Assembly: GCF_000337555.1 (NCBI RefSeq)
Contig: NZ_AOIO01000031.1
Span: forward strand, 44,177 to 108,176
DNA length: 64,000 bases
Direction of reading: 5' to 3'
Origin: Natrialba asiatica DSM 12278
GTDB taxonomy: Archaea; Halobacteriota; Halobacteria; Halobacteriales; Natrialbaceae
Shown here: one piece after another, positions 25,300 through 35,375 of the stretch
Position numbering within the stretch: position 1 is the stretch's first letter
How the letters are laid out: the number at the start of each line of letters is the position of its first letter
Program-made: the position numbers and the translations under genes
The notes under the pieces: generated by a model
Database searches by the model: none
The model's input: only the letters and a program-made list of their open reading frames with translations
Told to the model about the DNA's origin: nothing

Positions 25300-25863
25300 A
25301 TGGTGTCCCGTCACTGGCTGTACTTCGGCGGTTTCGCGATCACCGGGCTGCTACTGGTTGGTACCGGTTTGCTGGGCCTTCTGGACGCCCTGTCGGTGAT
25401 GGCCGGCGGCGCGTCCTACAGCGAGGAGTTCGCGGTGCTTGCGATGCTCGCCGAAGCCCGCGAGTGGGTCGTCCTAACGCTCGTCCTCGGCCTGCTCGCG
25501 ACGGCGTTTCTCGCGGCGACCGTCGTCTCCGTCCTCCGACACGCGTCGCTCCCTCGCAGCGATCGACTGGTCGCCCTCGTCGAGCGACTCGAGTACCGGT
25601 ATCCGGTACTGCGGCAGTTCGACGCCTCGCAGCGAGTCGAACCGACGACCGAAGACCGCAAACAACGGCTCAAAGAGCGGTACGTGGCGGGCGAAATCAG
25701 CGACGACGCGTTCGAACGCGAGATGGCGCAACTGATGGACGACGATTCTTCGGATGCGAACGCAAACACGACCACGAACGCGAACGCAAATTCGAACGTG
25801 AATGCCGATGCCAAGACGAACTCGGGGTCGAAATCCGCGACGTCAATCGATCTCGAGGATTGA
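25300..25863 (+). CDS. Membrane protein with C-terminal SHOCT domain
   Basis: A 187-residue protein. Two transmembrane segments (about residues 7-30 and 50-75) are followed by a cytoplasmic part containing a SHOCT motif, RKQRLKERYVAGEISDDAFE, a short C-terminal helix pair that often mediates oligomerisation. The tail is a low-complexity Asn/Thr/Ala/Asp stretch encoded by an imperfect short repeat (about 25755-25825). SHOCT membrane proteins are common in haloarchaea; none has a clear function. ATG 25300 sits about 30 bases after an AT-rich CATTTACG element. Confidence 0.75.
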   Translation: MVSRHWLYFGGFAITGLLLVGTGLLGLLDALSVMAGGASYSEEFAVLAMLAEAREWVVLTLVLGLLATAFLAATVVSVLRHASLPRSDRLVALVERLEYRYPVLRQFDASQRVEPTTEDRKQRLKERYVAGEISDDAFEREMAQLMDDDSSDANANTTTNANANSNVNADAKTNSGSKSATSIDLED

Positions 25864-25903
25864 GCGTGAGAGACGAAACACCGCCGGCGCGTGCGAGTGA
25901 CGA

Positions 25904-27055
25904 CTATTCGTTTCGCGGATTGCTCGGGTGGTAGTCCGTGTCGTACGCTCCGGGCTGGTCGTCGACGCGGTCGGGGTTCATCCGGCCCGACAGGAACATG
26001 AAGTCGACGAGCGTCAGCGCGAGCATCGCCTCGACGACCGGCACGCCCCGCGGCGGGAGGACGGGGTCGTGTCGGCCGATCACCTTCTCTTCTTTCAGTT
26101 CGCCCGTCTCCCAGTCCGCGGTCTGCTGGGACTTCGGAATCGAGGTCGGCGCGTGCAGCGTCACCTCGCCGTAGATCGGCTCTCCCGAACTGATGCCGCC
26201 TTGGATACCGCCGTGGTCGTTCTCCGCGGGCGTCGGATTCCCGTCCCCGTCGAACTCCCAATCGTCGTTTCGCTCCTTGCCGGTCCACTCCCGGGCCTCG
26301 CGGCCGAGCCCGAACTCGAACGCCGTCGTCGCCGGGACCGCCATCATCGCCTGACCGAGCCGCGCCGAAAGCGAGTCAAAGCGCGGCGCACCGAGCCCGA
26401 CGGGGACGCCCTGGGCCTCGAAGTAGATGCTCCCGCCGATAGAGTCGCCTTCCTCCTGGTAGTCCGCGATCAACTCCTGCATCTCGTCGGCGGTCTCTGG
26501 GTGGGCACAGCGCACGTCGTTCTCCTCGCTATGCGCTTTGATCTCCTCGAAGCTCACCGCGGGTGCCTCGATGTCTCCGATCTGGTTGACGTGGGCCTTG
26601 AGTTCGATGCCCTCGCGCGCGAGCAGTTTCTTCGCGATGGCTCCCGCGGCGACCCAGTTGACGGTTTCGCGGGCCGAGGAGCGGCCGCCGCCGCCCCAGT
26701 TTCGCGTGCCGAACTTCGCCGAGTAGGTGAAATCGCCGTGACTCGGCCGCGGTGCGGTGATGAAGGGTTCGTACTTCCCCGAGCGGGCGTCCTTGTTCTG
26801 GATGACCAGGCCGATCGGCGTGCCGGTCGTGTAGCCGTCCTGGATGCCGGACTTGATCGAGACGTCGTCGGGTTCGCCGCGGCTGGTCGTGATCATCGAC
26901 TGGCCGGGTTTTCGGCGATCCAAGTCCGCCTGGATGTCCTCCTCAGAGAGTTCGAGGCCGGCGGGGCAGCCGGAGATGGTACACCCCATCGCCTCGCCGT
27001 GGCTCTCGCCGAACGTGGTCACCTGAAAGAGCCGACCGAAACGGTTACCGTTCAT
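25904..27055 (-). CDS. aroC: Chorismate synthase
   Basis: A 383-residue enzyme making chorismate from 5-enolpyruvylshikimate-3-phosphate with reduced FMN. The three family signatures are present: GESHGEAMGCTISGCPAGL near residue 17, the GGGGRSSARET region with its arginines near residue 125, and RFDSLSARLG near residue 250. The C-terminal HDPVLPPRGVPVVEAM is also conserved. The start at 27055 gives MNGNRFGRLFQVTTFGESHG, as in relatives; the longer frame to 27247 is rejected. The EPSP synthase gene lies 4.2 kb away on the same strand, separated by two signalling genes on the other strand. Confidence 0.96.
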   Translation of the reverse strand: MNGNRFGRLFQVTTFGESHGEAMGCTISGCPAGLELSEEDIQADLDRRKPGQSMITTSRGEPDDVSIKSGIQDGYTTGTPIGLVIQNKDARSGKYEPFITAPRPSHGDFTYSAKFGTRNWGGGGRSSARETVNWVAAGAIAKKLLAREGIELKAHVNQIGDIEAPAVSFEEIKAHSEENDVRCAHPETADEMQELIADYQEEGDSIGGSIYFEAQGVPVGLGAPRFDSLSARLGQAMMAVPATTAFEFGLGREAREWTGKERNDDWEFDGDGNPTPAENDHGGIQGGISSGEPIYGEVTLHAPTSIPKSQQTADWETGELKEEKVIGRHDPVLPPRGVPVVEAMLALTLVDFMFLSGRMNPDRVDDQPGAYDTDYHPSNPRNE

Positions 27056-27273
27056 TGTCGGCCCCTCGGAGACGCGGACACTTAGCCCTGCAGGATCCCT
27101 ACGAATTTTCGCCGGCGACCGACTCGCCGCCGCTCCCCTGCCCCCGATGCAGAGTGAATACGATACGGTCTCGGCTCTCGAGAGCACCCGCAACGGGACG
27201 GCCGTTGGCCGCGGAGAGGAACGTTGCCCGCGAAGATAGAAAAACACAACAATGACGGGACCATTCAGGAGCT

Positions 27274-28779
27274 ATGGAGAATACGGAGAGTCGTCTGTCG
27301 GAGGATGTACCCGGAGGCGATCGTCTCTCGACGGGAGTTAGGGGACTTGACAGTATTCTACACGGGGGACTTATCCCGGGACGAACGTATATGGTCCGCG
27401 GCCGGCCCGGGACCGGCAAGAGCGTTCTCGGGTTGCATTTTCTCACGGATGCCGCCACCGCCGGTGAGACCGAGACGCTGTATATCAATCTCGAGGAATC
27501 GGAGGCCGATATCCGTGAAAACGCCGACTCGCTCGGATTCGATCTGAGCAGTATCGAGTTCCTCGATCTGAGCCCCGATTCGGAGTTCTTCGTCAACGAC
27601 CTCTCCTACGATATCTTCACCTCGGACGAGGTCGCGGAAGAATCGGTCACCGAAGAGATCACGGAACGGATCAGGGAAGCCGATCCCGACCGCGTCTTCG
27701 TCGATCCGCTCACGCAACTGCGCTATCTGTCGTCCGATAACTATCAGTTCCGGAAGCAGGTGCTCTCGTTCATGCAGTTTCTCAGCGAGCAAGGGACGAC
27801 CGTATTATTCACCTCTCAGGACACGGAGGCGGAACCCGACGACGACCTGCAGTTCGTGAGCGATGGCATCTTCCACCTCAAGCAGTCGTCGGACGGTCGG
27901 ACGATCGAGATTCCCAAGTTCCGCGGAACGGATTTCGAGAGCGGCGAGCACTCCTTTACGATCGAGCACGGTGGACTGACGGTCTATCCCAGCCTCGTCC
28001 CCCGCCAGCACGAAAAGGAGTTCCACGCGGAAACGATCTCTTCCGGCGTCCCGGAGTTAGACCAGCTACTGGACGGCGGCATAGAGCGCGGAACGGTCTC
28101 TATCGTGACGGGACCGACCGGCGTCGGAAAGACGACGACTGGGATTCAATTCATGAAGGAGGCCGCAGGAAGGGGCGAACGATCCGTGATCTATTCCTTC
28201 GAAGAAGGGAAGGGAACGCTCTTGCACCGGTGTGAGGCGATTAATATTCCGATTCACGAGATGCTCGACCAAGAGGCGCTCCAGATCGAAGAGATAGAGG
28301 GACTCCAACTCTCCGCCGACGAATTCGCTCATCGAGTGCGCGAACAGGTCGAACAGCAGCAGACGGAAATCGTGATGATCGACGGGGTCACGGGCTACCA
28401 GCTCGCCTTGCAGGGCGACGATCAGAGTCTCACCACCGAACTCCATTCGCTGTGTCGATACCTGAAAAACATGGGCGTGACCGTCATTCTCGTGAGCGAG
28501 ACGAGAGATATTACCGGACCGTTCCAGATCACCGCGGAGGGTCTCAGTTATCTCGGAGATACGATTCTGTTCCTTCAACACCTCGAAGTTGACGGTCAGA
28601 TGCACAAAGCGATCGGCGTGCTGAAAAAACGGACGAGCGACTTCGAGCGAGCGATGCGCGAGTTCCAGATCACCGATTACGGGGTACAGATCGGCGATCA
28701 GCTCACGGACCTGCGCGGCATACTGAGCGGGACCCCGGAATGGGACGAGTCCAAACAGGGGGACATCGGTGATACGTGA
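27274..28779 (+). CDS. KaiC-like dual-domain RecA-superfamily ATPase
   Basis: A 501-residue tandem of two KaiC domains. Walker A motifs are GRPGTGKS (residues 43-50) and GPTGVGKT (280-287); each domain begins with the LSTGVRGLDSILHGG / SSGVPELDQLLDGG signature. Catalytic glutamates (NLEESEAD, SFEEGKG) follow each P-loop, and Walker B-like strands are RVFVDPL and IVMIDGV. Archaeal KaiC-like ATPases are thought to act in signalling rather than in a true clock. The histidine kinase encoded 110 bases downstream on the same strand is the likely partner. The gene diverges from aroC. Confidence 0.9.
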   Translation: MENTESRLSEDVPGGDRLSTGVRGLDSILHGGLIPGRTYMVRGRPGTGKSVLGLHFLTDAATAGETETLYINLEESEADIRENADSLGFDLSSIEFLDLSPDSEFFVNDLSYDIFTSDEVAEESVTEEITERIREADPDRVFVDPLTQLRYLSSDNYQFRKQVLSFMQFLSEQGTTVLFTSQDTEAEPDDDLQFVSDGIFHLKQSSDGRTIEIPKFRGTDFESGEHSFTIEHGGLTVYPSLVPRQHEKEFHAETISSGVPELDQLLDGGIERGTVSIVTGPTGVGKTTTGIQFMKEAAGRGERSVIYSFEEGKGTLLHRCEAINIPIHEMLDQEALQIEEIEGLQLSADEFAHRVREQVEQQQTEIVMIDGVTGYQLALQGDDQSLTTELHSLCRYLKNMGVTVILVSETRDITGPFQITAEGLSYLGDTILFLQHLEVDGQMHKAIGVLKKRTSDFERAMREFQITDYGVQIGDQLTDLRGILSGTPEWDESKQGDIGDT

Positions 28780-28889
28780 TGCCCTCCGTCGCCATTTCTT
28801 CCCGCTGGCAACCGCGGCTCGATCGGCACCCGTCGATAACGGCTTGAGCGTACTCCCGCCGTGGAGAGCTACCCGCCAACCAACGAGAC

Positions 28890-30989
28890 ATGACAACTCA
28901 GGAAACTGACGATCGAGCGGCCGCCGGACCGTCAGCGACGCGCGATAGCGACGGGGTGAGTCGCATCCTCCTCCTCCTCGATCACGAGGAGAACCGTCGA
29001 CTGCTCGCGAAGTGGCTGTCGTCCGAGTACCAGGTCGTGGAGACGGATCCCACGGAGGTGCTCGACGAACCGATCGATCTGTGCATCGTCGATTGGGCGT
29101 CGTTGCAGCGCTACGACGATGTGCTAGTGGATACCAAAGACGCCGTTCGACCGGTCTTTCTTCCCGCTCTCCTCGTCGTGTCGCAACGCGATTCGAGACA
29201 GCTCGGTTCGGACATCTGGAATCGGATCGACGCCGCATCCGGTGACATCGTCGACGAACTCATCACAACGCCGATACGGAAGGCCGAGTTCCGAGGGCGG
29301 ATCGAGAACCTGTTACGGATGCGCCAGCAATCTCTGCGATTGAACGAACAAAAGGCGGAACTGGAAGCGATAGACCACATCAATACGGTCATCCGAAACA
29401 TCACGCGGGCGCTCGTTCAAGCGTCGACGCGCGAGGAGATCGAGCAAACCGTCTGTAATCGCCTCGTCGAGGCCGAACCGTACCGGTTCGCCTGGATCGG
29501 CGAGCCCGATTCGGACGCGAAAAAGATCGAGCCGCTGGCGTGGGCTGGAGCCGCCGACGGGGAACTGGAGGACGGTATCGTCACGTCCGATAAGCGCGAG
29601 ATCGGGCGGGGCCCGTGCGGAACGGCGGTACGCACGCGGGAGCTGCAGGTCGGTCGGAATCTCTCCGAGCAGTTGGACTCGGGACCGTGGAAAGCGCGCC
29701 TCACGGAAGCCGGACTCCGATCCGTCGCGAGTATTCCGCTCGTGTACGACGAGACGTTGTACGGTATCTTGAACGTCTACGCCGACCACGCGGACGCGTT
29801 CGATCCGGACGAGCGGGACCTCCTCGAGGAACTCGGCAGCACGATTCCGTATGCGATGCAGACGGTGATCGCGAAGGAGCGGTACCGCTCGTTCGTCGAG
29901 GATATTTTCGGAACCTCGGAGATAGGCGTCCGAATTCTCGATTCCTCGGGTACCGTCGCGTGGCTGAACGAGGCGTTCGAACAGTACTTCGGGGTCGACC
30001 GGGCAGACACGATCGGGCGGGATAACGCCCGGTTCGTTCGAAGCGATCTCAAGCAGCTCGTCGCGAACCCGGAACCGTTCGCCGAGATGGTTACGGCACC
30101 CTACGACGAGACCGCCGACGTCGAAACGTTCGAGTGCCGCGTCCCTCCCGACGACGATCGCGACGAACGCTATCTTCATCACCGCAGCCAGCCGATCGAA
30201 TCGGGGCGCTATGCCGGCGGGCGCATCGAACTCTACTACGACATTACAGAGCGCAAGCGTGTCGAAGCCGAACTCGAGACCACGATCGAGAAACTGGAGC
30301 GGTCGAACGCCAACCTGGAGCAGTTCGCGTACGCCGCCTCCCACGATCTACAGGAACCGTTACGGATGGTATCGAGCTACGTCCAACTCCTCGAACGACG
30401 GTACGAAGACGAGCTGGACGAGGACGCACAGGAATTCATCGATTTCGCCGTCGACGGTGCGGAACGGATGAAAGAGATGATCGAGGATTTACTGGAATAC
30501 TCGCGCGTCAACACGCGTAACAAGAAGTTCGAACCGACTGACTGCAACGTCGTCTTCGAGCAAGCGCTGACGAACCTCCAGATCCGGATCGAGGAGACCG
30601 ACGCCGAGATCGCTGCCGGTTCGCTGCCGACCGTCAACGGCGATAAAACGCAACTACTCCAACTCTTTCAGAACCTGATTAGCAACGCGATCGAATACGC
30701 CGGCGACGAGCCGCCTCGTGTACACATCTCCGCCGAGAAGCGAGATACCGAGTGGCTGTTTTCGGTTCGGGATGAGGGGATCGGGATCGACCCGGACGAC
30801 GCCGAAGAGATTTTCGGGATTTTCAATCAAGTCGGCGAGGGCGGAGGAGACACCGGAACCGGAATCGGACTGTCCGTCTGCCAGAAAATCGTCGACCGTC
30901 ACAACGGCGATATCTGGGTCGAGTCAGAACCCGGGGCAGGCTCGACGTTCTTCTTTACAATCTCGGACAGTAACGAAAATAGCCTGTGA
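28890..30989 (+). CDS. Histidine kinase: receiver-like, GAF, PAS, HisKA, HATPase
   Basis: A 699-residue soluble sensor kinase. Residues 24-145 are receiver-like with Asp68 (LCIVDW) in the phospho-acceptor place. Residues 175-325 are a GAF domain (FAWIGEPD, IPLVYDETLYGILNVYA). Residues 335-455 are a PAS domain ending YYDITERKR. The phosphorylated His485 lies in YAASHDLQEPLRMV; the ATPase domain shows NLISNAIEYA, DEGIGIDPDD and GTGIGLSVC. No transmembrane helix is seen, so it senses inside the cell. It forms a likely pair with the upstream KaiC-like ATPase. No response regulator with an output domain is adjacent. Confidence 0.93.
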   Translation: MTTQETDDRAAAGPSATRDSDGVSRILLLLDHEENRRLLAKWLSSEYQVVETDPTEVLDEPIDLCIVDWASLQRYDDVLVDTKDAVRPVFLPALLVVSQRDSRQLGSDIWNRIDAASGDIVDELITTPIRKAEFRGRIENLLRMRQQSLRLNEQKAELEAIDHINTVIRNITRALVQASTREEIEQTVCNRLVEAEPYRFAWIGEPDSDAKKIEPLAWAGAADGELEDGIVTSDKREIGRGPCGTAVRTRELQVGRNLSEQLDSGPWKARLTEAGLRSVASIPLVYDETLYGILNVYADHADAFDPDERDLLEELGSTIPYAMQTVIAKERYRSFVEDIFGTSEIGVRILDSSGTVAWLNEAFEQYFGVDRADTIGRDNARFVRSDLKQLVANPEPFAEMVTAPYDETADVETFECRVPPDDDRDERYLHHRSQPIESGRYAGGRIELYYDITERKRVEAELETTIEKLERSNANLEQFAYAASHDLQEPLRMVSSYVQLLERRYEDELDEDAQEFIDFAVDGAERMKEMIEDLLEYSRVNTRNKKFEPTDCNVVFEQALTNLQIRIEETDAEIAAGSLPTVNGDKTQLLQLFQNLISNAIEYAGDEPPRVHISAEKRDTEWLFSVRDEGIGIDPDDAEEIFGIFNQVGEGGGDTGTGIGLSVCQKIVDRHNGDIWVESEPGAGSTFFFTISDSNENSL

Positions 30990-31264
30990 GCGGCCAGACG
31001 GTGCTAGTTTGGTTCGAAAAGCCATCGTCCGTCAGTATCGTCGGTAGACGTTTGTGTAGTCCCGAGCGGAGTCGGCGCGCCGAACTGAACCAAGCCAGAC
31101 CGTCACAAGAGACTCGTCCTCTCTATCCGACCCGCCGGTTTTGACAGCTGCCGGAAAGATCGGCACTCACGTTGGTAACGGTTTCTCCAAACTCGTCGTT
31201 TGCTCACAACCGGACCGGAACGCGAGCACGAGGCCCACCCGGAGGGTTCTAGCCTACGGAGGTA

Positions 31265-32554
31265 TTACCGCTCTCGTTCGATCGAAGCGCCCAGATCCGA
31301 CAGCATCTCGAAGAAGCCGGGGAAGGAGACGTCGACGTGGTCAGCGCCGACGACGGTCGTCCCGCCCTCGGCGACGAGTCCCGCCAGCGCGAGCGCCATG
31401 ATCACGCGGTGGTCGTTCCGGCCGTTGACGGTCCCACCGGTGAGTTCGGAGTCGCCGCCGTGGATCGTCAGCGAATCCTGCGTTTCGGTCGTTTCGACGC
31501 CGAGCGTACCGAGTTCGTCGGCCATCGCGCTGACGCGGTCGGTTTCTTTGTATCGGACGTGTTCGGCGTTCGTAAGCCGCGTTTCACCGTCGGCGACGGC
31601 CCCGAGCGTGGCGATCGTTGGGAGGAGGTCCGGCGTGTCCTCGACGGAGACCTCGATGCCCTCGAGTTCGCCGGCGGTTACGTCGATGGTGCCCGCGTCG
31701 CGGTCCCAGTCGACGGACGCGCCCATGCGGTCGACGATGTCGACGATGGCGGTGTCGCCCTGCGCGCTCGGCTGTGCACCGTCGATGCGGACGCCGTCTT
31801 CGCTCGCGATCGCGCCCGCAGCGAGCGGGTACGAGATCGACGAGAAGTCGCCGGGGACGGCGTACTCGCCGCCGGTCGCACTGTAGGTTTGGCCGCCGTC
31901 GACCGCGAACCCGAGCTCCGTCTTGCGGGCGTCGACGCCGAACGCTGCGAGTACCTCGAGCGTGATGTCGACGTAAGGGGCGGATTTGAGTTCGGTTTCG
32001 AGTTCGATTTCGAGTCCGTCCTCGGTGACCGCACCGGCGAGCAGCAGGGCCGTGATGTACTGGGAGGACACGTCGCCGGGGATCGACACGCGGCCGCCGG
32101 AGATGGGGCCGGTGACGACGAGCGGTGCCTGGCCGTTGCCGCGGGTGCTCGTCGCCTCGCCGCCGAGATCGGTGATAGCTTCGAGTAGCGGCCCCTGCGG
32201 TCGTGAGCGAAGCGATTCATCGCCGGTGAGCACCGACGCGCCATCGGCGAGGGCGGCCGTTGCGGTGACGAGGCGCATCGTGGTCCCGCTGTTGCCGCAG
32301 TCGATAACATCGGCGGGAACATCGGGGCGACCATCGAACCCCTCGATTTCGAGCGCCTCTCCGCGCCGGTTGACCGTCCCGCCGAAGCGTTCGACGGCAC
32401 GCGCCGTCGCCTGGGTGTCAGCACTCCAGAGGGCATCCCGAACGGTCGTCTGATCGGCGTAGCCCGCAACGAGGATCGCCCGGTGCGTGTAGCTCTTCGA
32501 GGGCGGTGCCCGCGCGAGGCCCCGAACGCGCGAGGGCGTGATCGTGACGTTCAT
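31265..32554 (-). CDS. aroA: 3-phosphoshikimate 1-carboxyvinyltransferase (EPSP synthase)
   Basis: A 429-residue enzyme that transfers enolpyruvyl from PEP to shikimate-3-phosphate, the step before chorismate synthase. Signatures: [13 protein letters not shown] near the N-terminus (Lys and Arg of the substrate site), [11 protein letters not shown] near residue 88, [15 protein letters not shown], and the later [17 protein letters not shown] and [13 protein letters not shown]. Length and motif order are normal. It is on the same strand as aroC but separated from it by the KaiC-like and kinase genes. Confidence 0.95.
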   Translation of the reverse strand: MNVTITPSRVRGLARAPPSKSYTHRAILVAGYADQTTVRDALWSADTQATARAVERFGGTVNRRGEALEIEGFDGRPDVPADVIDCGNSGTTMRLVTATAALADGASVLTGDESLRSRPQGPLLEAITDLGGEATSTRGNGQAPLVVTGPISGGRVSIPGDVSSQYITALLLAGAVTEDGLEIELETELKSAPYVDITLEVLAAFGVDARKTELGFAVDGGQTYSATGGEYAVPGDFSSISYPLAAGAIASEDGVRIDGAQPSAQGDTAIVDIVDRMGASVDWDRDAGTIDVTAGELEGIEVSVEDTPDLLPTIATLGAVADGETRLTNAEHVRYKETDRVSAMADELGTLGVETTETQDSLTIHGGDSELTGGTVNGRNDHRVIMALALAGLVAEGGTTVVGADHVDVSFPGFFEMLSDLGASIERER

Positions 32555-32642
32555 GCTCGGGGTGTCGGCCGGGCACCCTATACCGGTATCGGTCGCGCCA
32601 GTATCTGTCTCGCTGTCGACTCGAACCCTCGTTGTCTTCCGG

Positions 32643-33884
32643 TCACGAACAGCCGATGGACGCGGCGACGTCGACGAGCGGCTCCTCGACGGTCACGCTC
32701 GAGACCTCGTAGCTCAGGTCCGAACACGTCCAGAAGTAGCTATCGATCCGCCCACGCCGACGATAGGCTGTGTGGCCGTCGATTTCCGTCTCTTCGAGCA
32801 AATTCGGCTTGAACTGCTGATCCGTCCGCACGGCGACGGAAATTTCCTGATCGGGCCGATCCGAATCGACGTACCACAGCGTCGTCACCGGACCGGACTG
32901 GCGCACGTTGTCGACGACGGTCACGCGATCGAGTTCGTACGCGTCCGGCACGTCGGGATCGGGAATCTCGTACGGGACGGTCGTCGCGGCCGCCTCTCGC
33001 GACTCGTAGATCCCTTCCGGTTCGTCGCCGAGCGTGCCGACCTCCGCGTCTTCGGGCGGCTCGTAGACGAACGTATCCGGATCGAGTCCGTCGTTGATCG
33101 CGAGATCCTCGTAGGTCACCGTCAATCGGTGAAGGAGCGTCCCGTCCCCGTCGCGAACGACGTCCCGTTCTTTGATCGGATAGCTGAACTCGTCGTCGAT
33201 CCAGACGGTTCGCGAGACGGCCAATTCCTCGCCGTCGAGTTCATCGTCGGTCGCCTCGGTTTCGTTTTCGCTTCCGTTCTCGCTTCCGTTTTTGCTTTCG
33301 GCAGGAGCATCGGTATCTGACGATCCCCCCAGTGGGATTCGATAGACCGTCTCGCCGACGAGGAGTTCGATCGCGCGACCGTCGGCGTCGTCGGATAGCC
33401 CGGTCCCCGTTGGTACCGCGTCGATGCGATGTGTTTCGCGGCCGTCGACGGTGTCGGTCCCGTCGTACGTGAGTTCGTAGTCCTCGAGCAGGTCCTTGAG
33501 AACGAGTCGCGGGCCGTCGGCGACGACTTTGTTCGGATGGTAGCGTTTCCAGACGAAGTTCTCCTCGGGGTAGTAGTCCCAGGAGATTTCGCGATTCGTG
33601 ACCGAAACCGTCCCCGCCGGCGGGTCGCCGTCGTCGGAGCGCAGGACGGTTCGGCGTTTTTCGGCCGGGGGCCGTCGGGAGATGGATTCGGTCTGCGTCG
33701 TCGTTTCCGCCGGTGTTTCGGCCGTCAGGTGCCGCCGAGCCTGGAGGTCGGTCAGCTCGAGACGGGTCTCGATCGCGGCTTCGACGAGTTCCGAACCCGT
33801 TCGGTCCTCGTTCGGCTCCGCTGGCGTAAGACAGCCAGCAAGCGCGGTGAGCGTCCCCGTGGCGAGGAGTCGGCGGCGGCGCAT
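32643..33884 (-). CDS. LolA-like lipoprotein, paralogue of the 18965-20317 gene
   Basis: A 413-residue protein with N-terminal RRRRLLATG and ALAGC lipobox at residues 14-18. Residues 30-260 follow the same LolA-like plan as the other lipoprotein: a [18 protein letters not shown] strand, [27 protein letters not shown], then an Asn/Ser/Glu-rich low-complexity insert near residue 205. The C-terminal domain ends with [14 protein letters not shown] and a terminal Cys. Ligand unknown. Signal and lipobox are clear; family assignment is by resemblance of strand order and of shared phrases with the paralogue. Confidence 0.72.
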   Translation of the reverse strand: MRRRRLLATGTLTALAGCLTPAEPNEDRTGSELVEAAIETRLELTDLQARRHLTAETPAETTTQTESISRRPPAEKRRTVLRSDDGDPPAGTVSVTNREISWDYYPEENFVWKRYHPNKVVADGPRLVLKDLLEDYELTYDGTDTVDGRETHRIDAVPTGTGLSDDADGRAIELLVGETVYRIPLGGSSDTDAPAESKNGSENGSENETEATDDELDGEELAVSRTVWIDDEFSYPIKERDVVRDGDGTLLHRLTVTYEDLAINDGLDPDTFVYEPPEDAEVGTLGDEPEGIYESREAAATTVPYEIPDPDVPDAYELDRVTVVDNVRQSGPVTTLWYVDSDRPDQEISVAVRTDQQFKPNLLEETEIDGHTAYRRRGRIDSYFWTCSDLSYEVSSVTVEEPLVDVAASIGCS

Positions 33885-34083
33885 ACACGTGGCTTGGAAT
33901 CGTCAGTGATAAGTCTATGGTTTCAACTGGTCGCGTAATGAATAGATCGCAACAATTGCCGCACCGAGCCGCGATGACGTCGCCCGCTGCGGGCGATTTC
34001 GATCCGGCCGGTTCGGCCGTCGAGCACCGGACGCCGACGCCGCGACCCTCGCCATTATGTGACCGCCGATCACACGTCGGGGC

Positions 34084-35271
34084 ATGGACGACCCCGTCGA
34101 TCTCACACCGCTTCGTGCGATGCTCGAACAACGCGACCTGGACGGCTATCTCATCGATGCCGACGGATCGAACTCGGACCAGCGGTACGTCTCCGGGTTC
34201 ACCGCGCCGGACCCCTATCAGACGCTCGTTGCGCGCGATGGTGTCCATCTGCTCGTCTCCGGACTCGAGTTCGGTCGCGCGCAGTCGGATTCGGCGGCGG
34301 ATTCGGTTTCCCGGCTATCCGCGTACGATTACCACGAGCGTCGAGCCGAACACGGCCGGAACGAGGGGATGATCCGCACCCTCGCGGCCTTCCTGTCAGA
34401 CCACAACGTCGACACCGTCGCCGTTCCACAGGAGTTCCCGACTGGAACTGCCGACGGGCTCCGCGAGCAGGGCGTGACCGTGACCGCCGAAACCGAAGGC
34501 GTTGTGCAGAAGATTCGGGCGACGAAGACGCCGTGGGAGGTGAACCAGATTCGAGCCACCCAGCGAGCGAACGAGGCGGCCATGGCGGCCGCCGAGACCC
34601 TCGTCGCGAGCGCGGACGTGGAGGACGGGGTTCTCGTCCGCGACGGCACGCCCCTCACCAGCGAGCGCGTCAAAGAGGAAATCGAGATCACGCTGCTTCG
34701 CCACGGCTGCGGGCTCGACGAGACGATCGTCGCCTGCGGGGCGGACGCGGCGGACCCGCACAACCGCGGCAGCGGTCACCTCGCGGCCGGCGAGTTCATC
34801 GTGATCGACATCTTCCCGCAGGACAAGGAGACGGGCTACGCCGGCGATATGACGCGCACCTTCGCGCGCGGCGACCCGGGCGAAGAGGCGAGACGGCGAT
34901 ACGCCGTCACCGAGGCGGCCTACGAGGCCGGTCTCGAGGCCGTCGAGGCAGGCGTCACCGGTGCCGCCGTCCACGACGCCGTCTGTGACGTGATCGAAGA
35001 CGCCGGCTACGAAACCCTCCGCAGCGATCCCGACGCCGACACCGGATTCATCCACAGCACCGGCCACGGCGTCGGCCTCGACGTCCACGAGGAACCCCGC
35101 GTCTCGCCCAGCGGCGGTGAACTCGAACCCGGCCACGTCATCTCGATCGAACCGGGCATCTACGACCCCGCTGTCGGCGGCGTCCGCATCGAAGACCTCA
35201 TCGTCGTCACCGAGGACGGCTACGAGAACCTCACCGACTACCGCGTCGCGCTCGACCCGACTACCGAGTAG
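34084..35271 (+). CDS. M24-family metallopeptidase (Xaa-Pro peptidase-like)
   Basis: A 395-residue creatinase/prolidase-like peptidase. Residues 1-150 form the N-terminal domain; the rest is the pita-bread fold. Five metal ligands are visible: Asp in FIVIDIFPQ, Asp in GYAGDMTRTF, His in STGHGVGLDVHEE, Glu in ISIEPGIY and Glu in VRIEDLIVV. These indicate a two-metal Xaa-Pro aminopeptidase or dipeptidase in the cytoplasm. Length is normal. It stands alone between a lipoprotein gene (divergent) and the tyrA-like gene 104 bases downstream. Confidence 0.9.
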   Translation: MDDPVDLTPLRAMLEQRDLDGYLIDADGSNSDQRYVSGFTAPDPYQTLVARDGVHLLVSGLEFGRAQSDSAADSVSRLSAYDYHERRAEHGRNEGMIRTLAAFLSDHNVDTVAVPQEFPTGTADGLREQGVTVTAETEGVVQKIRATKTPWEVNQIRATQRANEAAMAAAETLVASADVEDGVLVRDGTPLTSERVKEEIEITLLRHGCGLDETIVACGADAADPHNRGSGHLAAGEFIVIDIFPQDKETGYAGDMTRTFARGDPGEEARRRYAVTEAAYEAGLEAVEAGVTGAAVHDAVCDVIEDAGYETLRSDPDADTGFIHSTGHGVGLDVHEEPRVSPSGGELEPGHVISIEPGIYDPAVGGVRIEDLIVVTEDGYENLTDYRVALDPTTE

Positions 35272-35375
35272 CGCTACCGCGACGCGTTCAGCGGCGGCCG
35301 ATCGGTTCGAAACGGCGGCGGCGGCGCGCTAATCGATCGAACGTCTTTTGCAACGGCGGCAGGTAGACCCCACCG

